Shown here: piece by piece, positions 23,292-33,222 of the stretch
Position numbering within the stretch: position 1 is the stretch's first letter
Layout of the letters: every line of letters begins with the position of its first letter
DNA from: Hedera helix
Lineage: Eukaryota; Streptophyta; Magnoliopsida; Apiales; Araliaceae
Length of the DNA stretch: 64,000 nt
NCBI GenBank assembly: GCA_947179155.2
Contig: OX359282.1
Coordinates: 21,049,010 to 21,113,009, forward strand
Direction: 5' to 3'
Program-made: the position numbers and the translations under genes
The notes under the pieces: model-generated
Seen by the model: the letters and a program-made list of their open reading frames with translations, nothing else
Database searches by the model: none
Told to the model about the DNA's origin: nothing

Positions 23292-24602
23292 ATGATGGAG
23301 GCACACAACACGCCGTTTGCAATCCACCCAGGAGGTACCAAGATGTATCGAGATCTTCGACATACATTTTGGTGGAACAATATGAAAAGAGAGATTGCGG
23401 AGTTTATCTCAAGGTGCCTAACTTGTCAACGTGTCAAGGTAGAGCATCAAGTTCCTAAAGGTCCATTACAATCACTTGAAGTTCCCGAATGGAAGTGGGA
23501 ACACATCAATATGGACTTCGTGACGGGTCTTCCAAAAGTTTCTCAAGGCTTAGATGCAATTTGGGTGATCGTAGATAGATTGACCAAATCTGCTCATTTC
23601 TTGCCTATACGAGAAAACTTTTCACTTGAACGTCTTGCCGGTATGTACATAAATGAGATCGTGAGATTGCATGGCATGCCAGTTTCCATAGTTTCTGATC
23701 GAGATCCTAGATTCACTTCACGCTTTTGGATCAGTCTACAAAAAGCTATGGGCACTGAACTACGTTTTAGTTCTGCATACCATCCTCAAACGGACGGACA
23801 ATCGAAAAGGACGATCCAGACCCTCGAAGATCTTTTGAGATTTTGTGTATTGGACTTCAAAAGAAGTTGGGATAAGTACTTGCCGTTGGTGGAATTTTCT
23901 TACAACAACAGTTACCAAGCAAGCATAGGCATGGCTCCATTCGAGGCATTGTATGGAAGGAAGTGTCGCTCTCTAATATGTTGGAATGAGGTAGGAGAAG
24001 CAAAATTGTTGGGACCCGAGTTGGTACGCTTGACGACCGAAAAGATCCAAATGATCCGACAACGAATACAGACCGCACAAGAACGACAAAAGAGTTATGC
24101 TGATCTTCATCGGAGAGACGAAAATTTCAACGTCGGAGATCATGTATTCTTACGTGTTTCTCCATGGAAAGGGGTTACGAGATTCGGAAAGAGAGGAAAT
24201 CTCAACCCTCGATTTATTGGCTTATTTGAAATCCTCGATCGAATAGGAACCGTAGCCTACAGACTAGCCCTACCACCAAGTATGTCTCGCATCCATAACG
24301 TTTTTCACATATCTATGTTACGTAAATATGTGAAGGACCCAAAACACGTCATTGAGTTAGAACCAGACGTTATAGCAGAGGATTTAACATACGAGGAGGT
24401 ACCTGTTAAGATCCTGGATAAGAAGGAGCAGATCCTACGCTCAAAGGTTATACCTCAAGTTAAGGTTTTATGGAGGAACCAAGATACTGAGGAAATGACC
24501 TGGGAGCTAGAATCTGAGATGAAATCTAAGTATCCTTACCTCTTCGATATGTCAGGTACGTCAATTTCGGGGACGAAATTTCATAAGGAGGGGAGGTTGT
24601 AA
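23292..24602 (+). pseudogene. pol: Element G integrase and chromodomain
   Basis: 436 residues from the first ATG; homology begins a little upstream, near 23240, in the same frame. It is shifted relative to the RNase H part, so an indel lies between 23117 and about 23250. HHCC: AHN..HPGG..CLTCQ. Catalytic core: Asp in MDFVTGLP and Asp in VSDRDPRF are present, but the third residue is Lys (GQSKRTIQ) where elements C and E have Glu (GQSERTIQ). C-terminal GPF-like segment and a Tekay-type chromodomain (VPVKILDKKEQ..VLWRN..EMTWE). The stop codon uses the first bases of the 3' LTR (24600-24602). Confidence 0.9.
24585..24597 (+). other. Polypurine tract of element G
   Basis: AAGGAGGGGAGGT directly before the 3' LTR start TGTAAGACC; it also codes for the last residues of the integrase frame. 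Confidence 0.88.
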
Positions 24603-27463
24603 GACCCCGAATTTTATGAAATACAAAATTTAATTTTTCTTCATATATATTTTTTTTTGAAACAGTAAGTGGTTAAATTAACAAAATTGAAAGTTAAGGA
24701 TGTTATGTGCAAATTTTATTTTGTCGGACAATATTCGCTTTGTCGGGGAATATTCGTTTGGTCGGGGAATATTCGTTTGGTCCGACGGCGCCGAAATAAC
24801 AAATTATTGGTGGACCCCACAACGGAATATTTGTCGGATATAGAAAACGACAGAAATAACCTTTTTAAATAAAAATAGTCAACAGAACTGTTAAAATACC
24901 GGTGATAAAAGAATAGTAGCATACGGTAGTTATTGGTATTTTCTGTAGCACTCGGTACTCTACAGTAACACACGGTATTGCATAGTGTCTCATATTTTTG
25001 GTCTGATAATTGACACCGTAACTGTTACGCATCATTTCATCGATAATTGTCACTGCATAATATTTTATATTATCAATTCAATAATTGTTGTTACACAGTA
25101 TTTTGCATTATTGATTTAATAATTGTCATTACACTGTATTTTATATCATTGAGTCAATAATTGTTGTTGCACTGTTTTTAAAATTATTGAACCTAATAAT
25201 TGTCACAGTAACATATGCACAGTAATTCACATTATTGAATCAATAATTGTCATTACACAGTAACGTATGCTTTATTTTACATTATTGTTATCTCTATTAT
25301 GATGTTATTTAAACAGTTATATTTCATTAATTTATTGACTTGATATCTAAGAGCTAACTATACTGTATTTATAACAATTAGTCATAATAATTGAATTGAT
25401 AAAGTTATTTGTTTATAATATAAAGTTAGGTGATTATTAGGTGATATGAAATGAATGGTGTAGATTAAAGTGTGAATTATTGTTGAATAATTGAATTGAT
25501 TTGTTTATAATATAAAGTTAGGTGATTATTAGGTGATATGAAATGAATGGTGTAGATTAAAGTGTGAATTATTGTTGAATAATTAAATTGATTTGTTTAT
25601 AATATAAAGTTAGGTGATTATTAGGTGATATGAAATGAATGGTGTAGATTAAAGATAATATAATATTTGAAATGGATGGTGTAGATTAAAAGATGATCTT
25701 TAAATGAATGGTTTAGATTAAATGAATGATAAGATTTTTGGCTATAAATAGAAGCCTTAACTTAAGGATTTTTCATAAACTTCCTTACTTGTTCTTTCTT
25801 TCTCTCTCTAAATACTTCTTGTGAAAGTTCTCTCTAAGTGTGCTTAAGTCATCTTGAGTATTTGTGAAGATCTATAAGTATACGTGTACTGTTCAAGTTA
25901 ATCAACCTCATTTAAATCAATATCCAGTCACGTGTTGAGGTAAGGGATACCATCTTTTTCATCTTCCATTATTCAAACGTACTATGGTAAGGGATTATCA
26001 TTATTTGATTCTCGAAAATAATATTGTTTCTTTCTTACTCATAAGATGTGCCATTTATTTCCATGTATTAAATTGTGGGAATAACCTTACGGAGCGGATT
26101 GCCGCCTGTTGGTGAATAACCTTTCGTATTCATTCATTATTAATCTCTGAGAATAACCTTACGGAGCGGATTGCCGCCTGTTTGGTGAATAACTCTTTGT
26201 ACTCAAATTCTATTAAATTGTGGGAATAACCTTACGGAGCGGATTGCCGCCTGTTGGTGAATAACCCTTGGTATTAATTTCCTTCACCTTTTGTTAATCA
26301 AACCTGCTACGGTAAGGGATATTATTTTCTTTCATACTCCTAAATCGAAATTTATTATGGAACTATTGCTTCTATAATTCCTGAAAATATTATATGTTCC
26401 ATAATAGTTGAACTTCATTATTTCAACTGAACCTTCCTATTTACGTGAACCTTTCTATTGAATTGTAACCGTTATTCTGAACTGTGGATCTTGAATATCA
26501 TTTTTAAATTTCACTCCACATCATGTTGACAATTTGGACATTATTTGAATCTGTACAAAGTAAACTTCCGATACTTATTGTTATCCTATTTCTTCTGTTC
26601 ATCATTTATATCATTCTAATCATCCAAAAATCAAGCTGTTGTGAATATCTGTGGCCGGGGGCACATATGTGATATATTTGTTGAACAGATGATAGGTTAA
26701 AGGCGATATAATAGGTTAAAGGCGATACATCTGTTCGGTGTCTTTTATGGCACGTGGTGAATGTTCTCTTTGGCCCGTAGTGCAAAGATGAACTGTTGTT
26801 TGGTATGATTATGACCAAAGGCTGAATCTGGTATAATCATGACCGTTGGTGCTATATTGAATATCTTTGGCCCGTAGTACAAAGATGAACTGTTGATGTG
26901 CATGATTATGATCAGGAACTGTGAATTTGTATTATCTTGACTAATGATATTTCAGATGATAAAAGTTGATGATGTTTTTCCTAAAAAGAGAACCGAGTGG
27001 ACATTATAGTCTGCATTATTCTTCTAATAGATTACTCATTCCGCTGCTATTATTGATCTGAACGTTGTTTAAGAATTTAACTGCAGTTTTTGATATAAAC
27101 CTTGTAGTCTATTGTATTCTATCAAGAACTCAACTGTTGAAGACTAATGATAATTTATTCGTCATTATCTTAGTCATGATATTCTTTACTGGGCTATTTG
27201 AGCTCACCCTTTCTTTTGCTCCATTGTTTTTCAACAGGAGATGAAAACATAACAGGGTCTAGCCGGGGAATGGAGTGAGGGTCCGATGAATAGTTATCAT
27301 AGTCTTCACGTTTTGTAAAATAGTGTGGCAATAATAGTGAAGACTTAGTTGTGTATTATTATACACTGTATTGTTGTACGTTGTGCTTTGTTGTAATAAT
27401 TTTGTTGTAGTCTTTTGACGACTCAAGTTTGGGCTGTGTGCGCCCAGATTTGGGGGCGTCACA
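24598..27463 (+). repeat. Element G 3' LTR
   Basis: Nearly identical to 17473-20337. Differences I noticed: one more T in the T-run near 24656, G/A near 25318, T/C near 26236, and three changes near 27268, 27287 and 27441. It is followed by TTTTA, the target duplication. Confidence 0.95.
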
Positions 27464-28073
27464 TTTTATGCATTCATGTATAATTATTTACGCAATAATT
27501 AATCGTGATATCTTAAAAAGAATTGGAAAAAGAATTCTAAGTTTAGATCCGGATATGATAACATATGAATTTGTTTATTTTTCTAGGAATAGTATCATAA
27601 TAGTGTATAGGATGAAAATATTTATATGCCACATGTAACATTATTGAGAGTTGGATCTTAATGAGTTTATTTTAAGTTATTTTGCATAGCAATATAGCAA
27701 CTTAATTGAAATAAATCTTTTTATTAATTATTGAAAAATGTTAGTAAATAGTTAAGAAATCTCAGTTAACAATTCTATATAATTAATTAAAAAGAGAGTG
27801 AAAAGATTTAAATGAAGCATTGAGGGAAATTATAATCTTAACTATTTTTAATTTGATTTAATCCTTTTTATTAGGTTAAATTAGTTGGTAATTTTAATTA
27901 GTTTATTTTATAATTTAAATTGAGATTGTTTAAATAAAATTAATTTGATATTAAATTAGTGTTTGGTAATAATTATTTTTAATTTTCTGTGGGTTCGACA
28001 CTCGACTTTATCACTTTATTACTTGTGGGCCATGTATACTTGCGTGTACATTCCTATTTAAATTTAGGCAAAC
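27464..28073 (+). repeat. Element H 5' LTR, right portion
   Basis: Continues the LTR after G. It includes GGTTCGACACTCGAC, CTTTATTACTTG and GTATACTTGCGTGTACA, which match the 3' end of the Athila A LTR in order and spacing. The exact end (28050 or 28073) is uncertain. Confidence 0.65.
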
Positions 28074-28080
28074 ATGTTTT

Positions 28081-28098
28081 TGGCGTCGTTGTCGGGAA
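28081..28098 (+). other. Primer binding site of element H, decayed tRNA-Asp type
   Basis: TGGCGTCGTTGTCGGGAA against the expected TGGCGCCGTTGCCGGGGA: three transitions. Confidence 0.75.
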
Positions 28099-28236
28099 AT
28101 TAATTTAATAATTTTTGCCAATATTAATTTTAGTCAAATTAATTTTAATTTAAAATTGTATATTTTTATTTATATGATTTTATTTTTCTTTTCCGGTACG
28201 ATATCTGTATTTAATTATCAATGGTGTTTTGAGAGG

Positions 28237-28760
28237 ATGGATCCATTAAGGGCGGCAATATTTGAGCCATTGGTTAATCAACTTTTGATGCTTGAAAGGC
28301 AGATTGACGCGTTTAAGAGACAGTCTATTCAGAATATTTACAATCAGTAGCCTAGTTACACCCCAGACTACTATCATCTGGGTTGGCAGGATTATACGAA
28401 TCATTTATGGAATAATAATGATCAAGCCCAATATTTTGCTCCAGAACAATCATATCTGTCTGAATTTTCGTATCCACCTCAATCTTACGAATTCTCGTAT
28501 CAACAACACCCACCGCAGCAGGAGAAAAAATCAACTTGTGAGAAAATTCTTGCGAGGATTACAAAGTATAACGAGATGAGTATTAAACATAATGAAGAAT
28601 TAATACGAGATTGGAAAATTCAAAAGGGAAAAGGATGAGAGTCAAAGGGAATAACTTGCCAATCTAGTCAACACTTGCCTTCGTGAAACTTTACCTAGCA
28701 ATACAGAGATAAATCTTGAGGAGGAAGGTAAAGAGCAGTGTGAAAAAAGTAAATCTTAAG
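28237..28760 (+). pseudogene. gag: Gag remnant of element H
   Basis: From ATG 28237 (MDPLRAAIFEPLVNQLLMLERQ) the frame meets a TAG after 37 codons, runs on through a Tyr/Gln-rich stretch and a KYNEMSIKHNEELIRDWK segment, and then shifts frame. The end resembles the post-knuckle part of Athila A gag: LPSNTEINLEEEGKEQC here and LPSDTEVNPKRDGKEQC in A. The capsid and zinc knuckle are missing. It cannot encode a working gag. Confidence 0.6.
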
Positions 28761-29105
28761 ATGGCTCGTTCGGATGAAGAAGATGACGGTGAGGTTAAAA
28801 AGAAGAGGAGCAAGGTTTGGGAAGAGCAAGAGGATGATGAGGATGATCAAATCTTGAATTCAAATGGTAGTAAGAAAAATTCGATTGTGACTTCCGTGCA
28901 ACAAATTCAGAATTGTGAGGAGCACTATCGAATTAACTTTGTTGAAGACAATGATAGCTCAGATGAATACAAGTTTGGGGGAGGTTCACAATTTTTTAAG
29001 AATGTCATGTTGATCAAAGAAAAGACAATAAGGAGGCATGTAATTTATTTATTTTTGCGATTGAGCCTGATTGAAGAAAAGAGAGTAGTCAGGCTGAGAC
29101 TTTAA
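28716..29105 (+). CDS. Hypothetical acidic/lysine-rich frame in element H
   Basis: 129 residues with alternating lysine- and acid-rich runs (DEEDDGEVKKKRSK, EEQEDDEDDQ) and a NFVEDNDSSDEYKFGG segment. Not recognised. It overlaps the end of the gag remnant in another frame and may be a further decayed part of the same gene. Expression is doubtful. Confidence 0.35.
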   Translation: MRRKVKSSVKKVNLKMARSDEEDDGEVKKKRSKVWEEQEDDEDDQILNSNGSKKNSIVTSVQQIQNCEEHYRINFVEDNDSSDEYKFGGGSQFFKNVMLIKEKTIRRHVIYLFLRLSLIEEKRVVRLRL

Positions 29106-29337
29106 AACAAACACTTATTGGGAGACAACCTAAGTTTTAGTTTTTATTTTTATTTTATTTTATATTTAGTAGTAGAATTTAGTTTTTTATTTGTTTTAAT
29201 ATTTTATTTTTGTTTTGTTTCAGGTTTATTCAATGCAGCTCAGACTTAGCAGACGAGGAGGAAAAAAAATACATATTCAGGGGAGTCCCTTGGTTTTAAT
29301 TTTCTTTATTTTATACATTGAGAAAAATGTATGATTT

Positions 29338-30256
29338 AAGTTTGGGGGTGTGAGTAAATTTTGAAATATAAAATTTTTCTTTTTAAAATTTTTGGGTTTA
29401 ATTTTAGTTTAAGTTTTTGAATTTTGTTGGTAAATTCACTGCAAAACCTCACGAGACACAATTTGTCCACTTGGGGTAACCATGGGATTTAAAGACTTAT
29501 TGTACATGCTAAGTGCAATCGTATTTCCTACGAAAATAGAGTAACTTAGTTTTTAGGAAGAGTCTCTTGGACAATGAATTAATTGAATTAAATTTTTGGC
29601 CAATGATAAAAATTTTAGTTTTTATTTAATAACTTTTGAGAAATTGATAAATTTTTGTTAGTCTGAATTTTGGTTTTTTATTAGTTATTATTTTATTTAA
29701 GATCATTTAAATTTTTAAGCACATATCTATTTGTGTTGAGTTAGTTTTAACTTAGAGAATGTTTATCTAATTGAATGCTTATAATAGATATTTTTTAATT
29801 CTATATTTTTATTTGATCGTAACGTGAAGCGAAATTTTGGTAAAATATAATTTAGGAGAGATGATTAAGGTAAATTTTCTGGGATTATTAAAATTAATTT
29901 ATTTTGTGGAAAAAAAAGTTAAGAGAGTTATGTGATGAGTTAAGATAGAGCGTAAAACGCACTTACTCATAAACACATGCGAATCTAGATAGAGCATAAA
30001 ATACACTCACCGAGGTTGAAAAAAAAATAAGATAAAAAAAATGGGATGAAGCATAAAATACACCCATTTAATTGGAAAAAAAGAGCTTCGAAGAAATTAG
30101 TAATCCTTGCGGTGCTTGAAAGATTAAAAACTTTTTGATCCCCTAATTTATATTTGCATGTATTAGCTTTGAGTGATGTAAAAAGTAAAAATATAGAGTT
30201 TTGTTATATATATTTTTTGATATCATTTATGAGACATTTAATTATGTGAGCGGATC
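29338..30256 (+). other. Element H 3' region with polypurine-like tract
   Basis: AAGTTTGGGGGTGTGA at 29338-29353 is a plant retroelement polypurine-like tract, but what follows does not match the H LTR start, so it is probably an internal copy as in element A. The rest is AT-rich. Three variants of an AGAGCGTAAAACGCACT motif occur at about 29946-30055. The region stops where LTR F begins. Confidence 0.55.
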
Positions 30257-30401
30257 TGTGACGTCCCCAAATTCGGGTCTCAAATACTCGAATCCGGTCA
30301 TCACGATCCAATACAAACATCCACCTCTAAACAACATACAATAACTAAATGCGGACTAATAAATATATGTTGTTCATTCAAAAGGTGGTACTAGTCCCAA
30401 G
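30257..30401 (-). repeat. LTR fragment F, first piece
   Basis: 145 bp closely matching the end of the element C LTR (compare 46009-46153), beginning TGTGACGTCCCCAAATTCGGG. It breaks off after CTAGTCCCAAG. Confidence 0.85.
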
Positions 30402-30990
30402 TAGAGGTGCACACAAAACCGACAACAATCGAAAAACCGACCGGACCGAACCGAACTGTTACTATTTCAAACCGAAAAACATAAAACCGAAAAAATCGAA
30501 AACTATAAAACTGAAAAACCGAAACTAATTCGGTCGGTTTGGAGCTTCTCAAAAAACCGAAACCGACTGAACCGACCGAATAACTTAAAATTATAATATA
30601 ATTTATATACTTTTTTAATAAATATTTACACATTTCCTCCAAAACTCTAGCCTCTAGCAGCCTTTCCTTGAGAGAACCAAAACAAGAAGCTTGTTTTATT
30701 TTTCTTCTGTGAAGAAATCCAAAAGAAAACACTTGTTCTTGGGTCTTCGGAATCTCCATGCAGTTTTGCGCTTATAGTCATTAAGATCCACTAAAGGTGG
30801 GGGATAGTTTATGAACTGTTTGGAGCTGGGTCCATTCTTTTTCATTATTACTATTCCTTTTGGCTTTCACAGTATAATTGCCTTACAAAACCATTAGAAT
30901 TTTATTATGTTGTAATTATTTATAACGGATTTAGAAAACTTCTGTCCTAATTAATAGTTATTGAGTTAGTGATTTATTAATTATTATGGA
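30402..30990. other. Unassigned DNA with an AACCGA-rich tract
   Basis: 30410-30580 is a degenerate run of AACCGA/CCGAAC units, a common plant low-complexity type. 30590-30990 is not recognised. The minus-strand frame across this region is compositionally biased and not supported. Confidence 0.5.
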
Positions 30991-30993
30991 AAA

Positions 30994-33176
30994 TTGATGA
31001 GGAAGGTGTTTCGGTGGACCTAGCAAATGTAGAGGCAGTTATAAATTGGGAGCAGCCAAAGACACCGACAGAAGTTAGAAGTTTCTTTGGGTTGGCGGGT
31101 TATTATCGAAGATTTATCCAGGATTTTTCTAAAATAGCGACACCGTTAACCAACTTGACAAGAAAGACAGTTAAATTCGTTTGGACGGATAAATGCGAAA
31201 CGAGTTTTATAGAACTTAAGAAGAGGCTTAGTGAAGCACCGGTGTTGTCATTGCCTGACAATACCGGGGGTTTTCTGGTGTACAGTGATGCGTCACTCAA
31301 GGGACTTGGGTGTGTGTTAATGCAACACGGAAAGGTCATTGCGTACGCATCAAGACAGTTGAAGGACTATGAGAAGGGATATCCAACTCACGACCTGGAG
31401 TTAGTAGCAGTAGTGTTCGCCCTAAAGATCTGGAGGCACTACTTGTATGGGGAGAAGTGTGAAATATACACAGACCACAAAAGTTTGAAGTATATTTTCA
31501 CTTAGAAAGAGCTAAACATGAGGCAAAGGCGATGGTTGGAATTGATCAAAGACTATGATTGTGAAATTCTATATCATCCGGGGAAAGCCAATGTTGTAGC
31601 TGATGCCTGGAGCAGGAAAGGTAGAGAGAAATTACTGTCGTTGACGATTCAGAAGGAACTAGCAAAAGAGATGGAAAGATTGGAACTGGAAGTGAAATAT
31701 CCACGAGATTCAGATGAGAAGCTATTTGTAGTAGGAGCAAGTCCGACTCTATTAGATAAAATAAAGGAAGCTCAAGATAAAGACGAGGAATGTGATAGCA
31801 TCAAGAAGCGACTTTCTGATGGGGAAGAATTAAAGTATAAGGTTGATGGCACAGAGTTGCTGAGATTTGAAAGAAGAATCTGGATACCATTGGTTCCGGA
31901 GTTGAAGGAAGAAATTTTGTAGGATGCTCACAATTCAAGATATTCGATTCAACCTGGAAGCACTGAGATGTATCAAGATTTACGTCAGTATTTTTTGTGG
32001 CCGAATATGAAAAAGGAAGTAGTTGAATGTGCAAGTCGATGTTTGACTTGTCAAAGGGTTAAAGTAGAACACCAGAGGCCAAGTGAACTGCTTCAACCAT
32101 TGGAGATTCCGGAGTGGAAGTGGGAGCATATCACGATGGATTTTGTGGTAGGACTTCCAGCTACTCAGAAAGGAAATGATGCTATTTGGGTGATTGTTAA
32201 TCGTCTGACGAAGTCTGCCTACTTTCTACCAATTAAGGTAAGGTACAATTTGGAGAAGTTAGCAACGTTGTATTTAAAGGAAATTGTGTAACGGCATGGA
32301 GTGGCGGTATCTATTGTATCTGATAGAGATCCGCGCTTCACGTCGAATTTTTGGAGAAGTTTACAGGAAAGATTGGGAACGCAGTTGAGGTTGAGTACAG
32401 CTTATCATCCTCAAACTGACGGTCAGAGTGAACGGACAATACAGACGTTAGAAGATATGCTTAGAGCATGTGTTATGGACTTTAAAGGCAGTTGGGATGA
32501 TCAACTACCTTTGGTGTAGTTTGCCTACAACAACAGTTATCATACTAGTATTGGCATGCCGCCTTACGAAGCACTTTATGGAAGAAAATGTCGCACGCCC
32601 TTGTGTTGGGATGAAGTTGGTGAGCGAAGACTGTTGGGACCTAAAATGGTACAGCAGACTGTCGATGTTATCTAAATAATAAGAGCTCGTCTGGCAGCAG
32701 CTCAGGATTGTCAGAAGAAGTATGCCGAGTTGCATCGTCAGAAGCAGGACTTTGAAGTCGATAGTTTTGTATTTTTAAAGGTATCTCCCTGAAAAGGGAA
32801 GATAAGATTTGGCAAGAAAGGAAAATTGAACCCAAGATTTATAGGACCATTTGAAATTTTAAAGCGAATAGGTGAAGTGGTGTACGAGATAGCCTTACCT
32901 CCTGAACTTGAGCACATTCACAACGTGTTTTATGTTTTGGTGTTGTGGTCATATAAACCTGATTACAAGCATGTGATATCCTACGAACCGATTCAAGTCG
33001 AGAAGGATCTATCATACGAAGAGATTCCTGTTCAAATACTAGATAGGATGAAGCAGACGTTGCGAAATAAGGTCATACATTCAGTCAAAGCTCTTTGGAG
33101 AAACCATGCAGTTGAAGAAGCTACGTGGGAGCTCGAAGAAAAGATGAGAGCGAATTATCCGCATCTTTTTAAATGA
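30994..33176 (+). pseudogene. pol: Element E pol remnant: RT end, RNase H, integrase, chromodomain
   Basis: One uninterrupted frame with six stops and no frameshift: TAG 31503-31505, TAG 31920-31922, TAA 32289-32291, TAG 32517-32519, a TAA near 32672 and a TGA near 32790. RNase H: YSDASLKGLG, DLELVAVVFALKIWRHYL, YTDHKSLKY. Integrase: CLTCQ, MDFVVGLP, VSDRDPRF, GQSERTIQ (triad intact). The chromodomain ends the protein (IPVQILDR..ALWRN..EATWELEE). Most stops are one base from Gln, Trp or Glu codons. It is closely related to element C. Confidence 0.9.
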
Positions 33177-33210
33177 CCTTAGGTTGAAATTCCGAGGACG
33201 GAATTCTTAT

Positions 33211-33222
33211 AAGGGGGAAGAA
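33211..33222 (+). other. Polypurine tract of element E
   Basis: AAGGGGGAAGAA next to the LTR start TGTAATGACC. Confidence 0.85.

Larger units (their letters stand above)
17473..27463 (+). mobile_element. Element G: young chromovirus (Tekay-like) without gag
   Basis: Complete insertion with 5-bp target duplication TTTTA (17468-17472 and 27464-27468), two 2.87 kb LTRs, a tRNA-iMet primer site and a polypurine tract. The order inside is an unknown 206-residue frame, protease, RT, RNase H, integrase, chromodomain. No zinc-knuckle gag is found anywhere. By eye the LTRs differ at five places plus one T-run length change, so insertion was recent. Pol is broken by a TGA and a frameshift, and the integrase catalytic Glu is replaced. 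Confidence 0.93.
16503..30256 (+). mobile_element. Element H: Athila-like non-autonomous retrotransposon, interrupted
   Basis: LTR start TGATAATTGATTTTTATACC at 16503 resembles the Athila A LTR start. The LTR resumes after G at 27464 and ends near 28073 with GTATACTTGC..TACA features like A, followed by a tRNA-Asp-type primer site at 28081. Inside are a short gag remnant, an acidic/lysine-rich frame, an AAGTTTGGGGGTG tract and a 3' UTR. The element is cut at 30257 by LTR F, and its 3' LTR is not in the window. No protease, RT or integrase is present, so it is probably a non-autonomous derivative. Confidence 0.7.

Noticed and set aside
29338..29353. 3' LTR start of element H
   Set aside because: The tract looks like a polypurine tract, but the next bases do not match the H LTR start at 16503; element A has similar internal tracts.
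30391..30759. 122-residue minus-strand frame rich in Phe, Arg and Gly
   Set aside because: Most of it is a translation of the AACCGA-type low-complexity tract; no recognisable domain.
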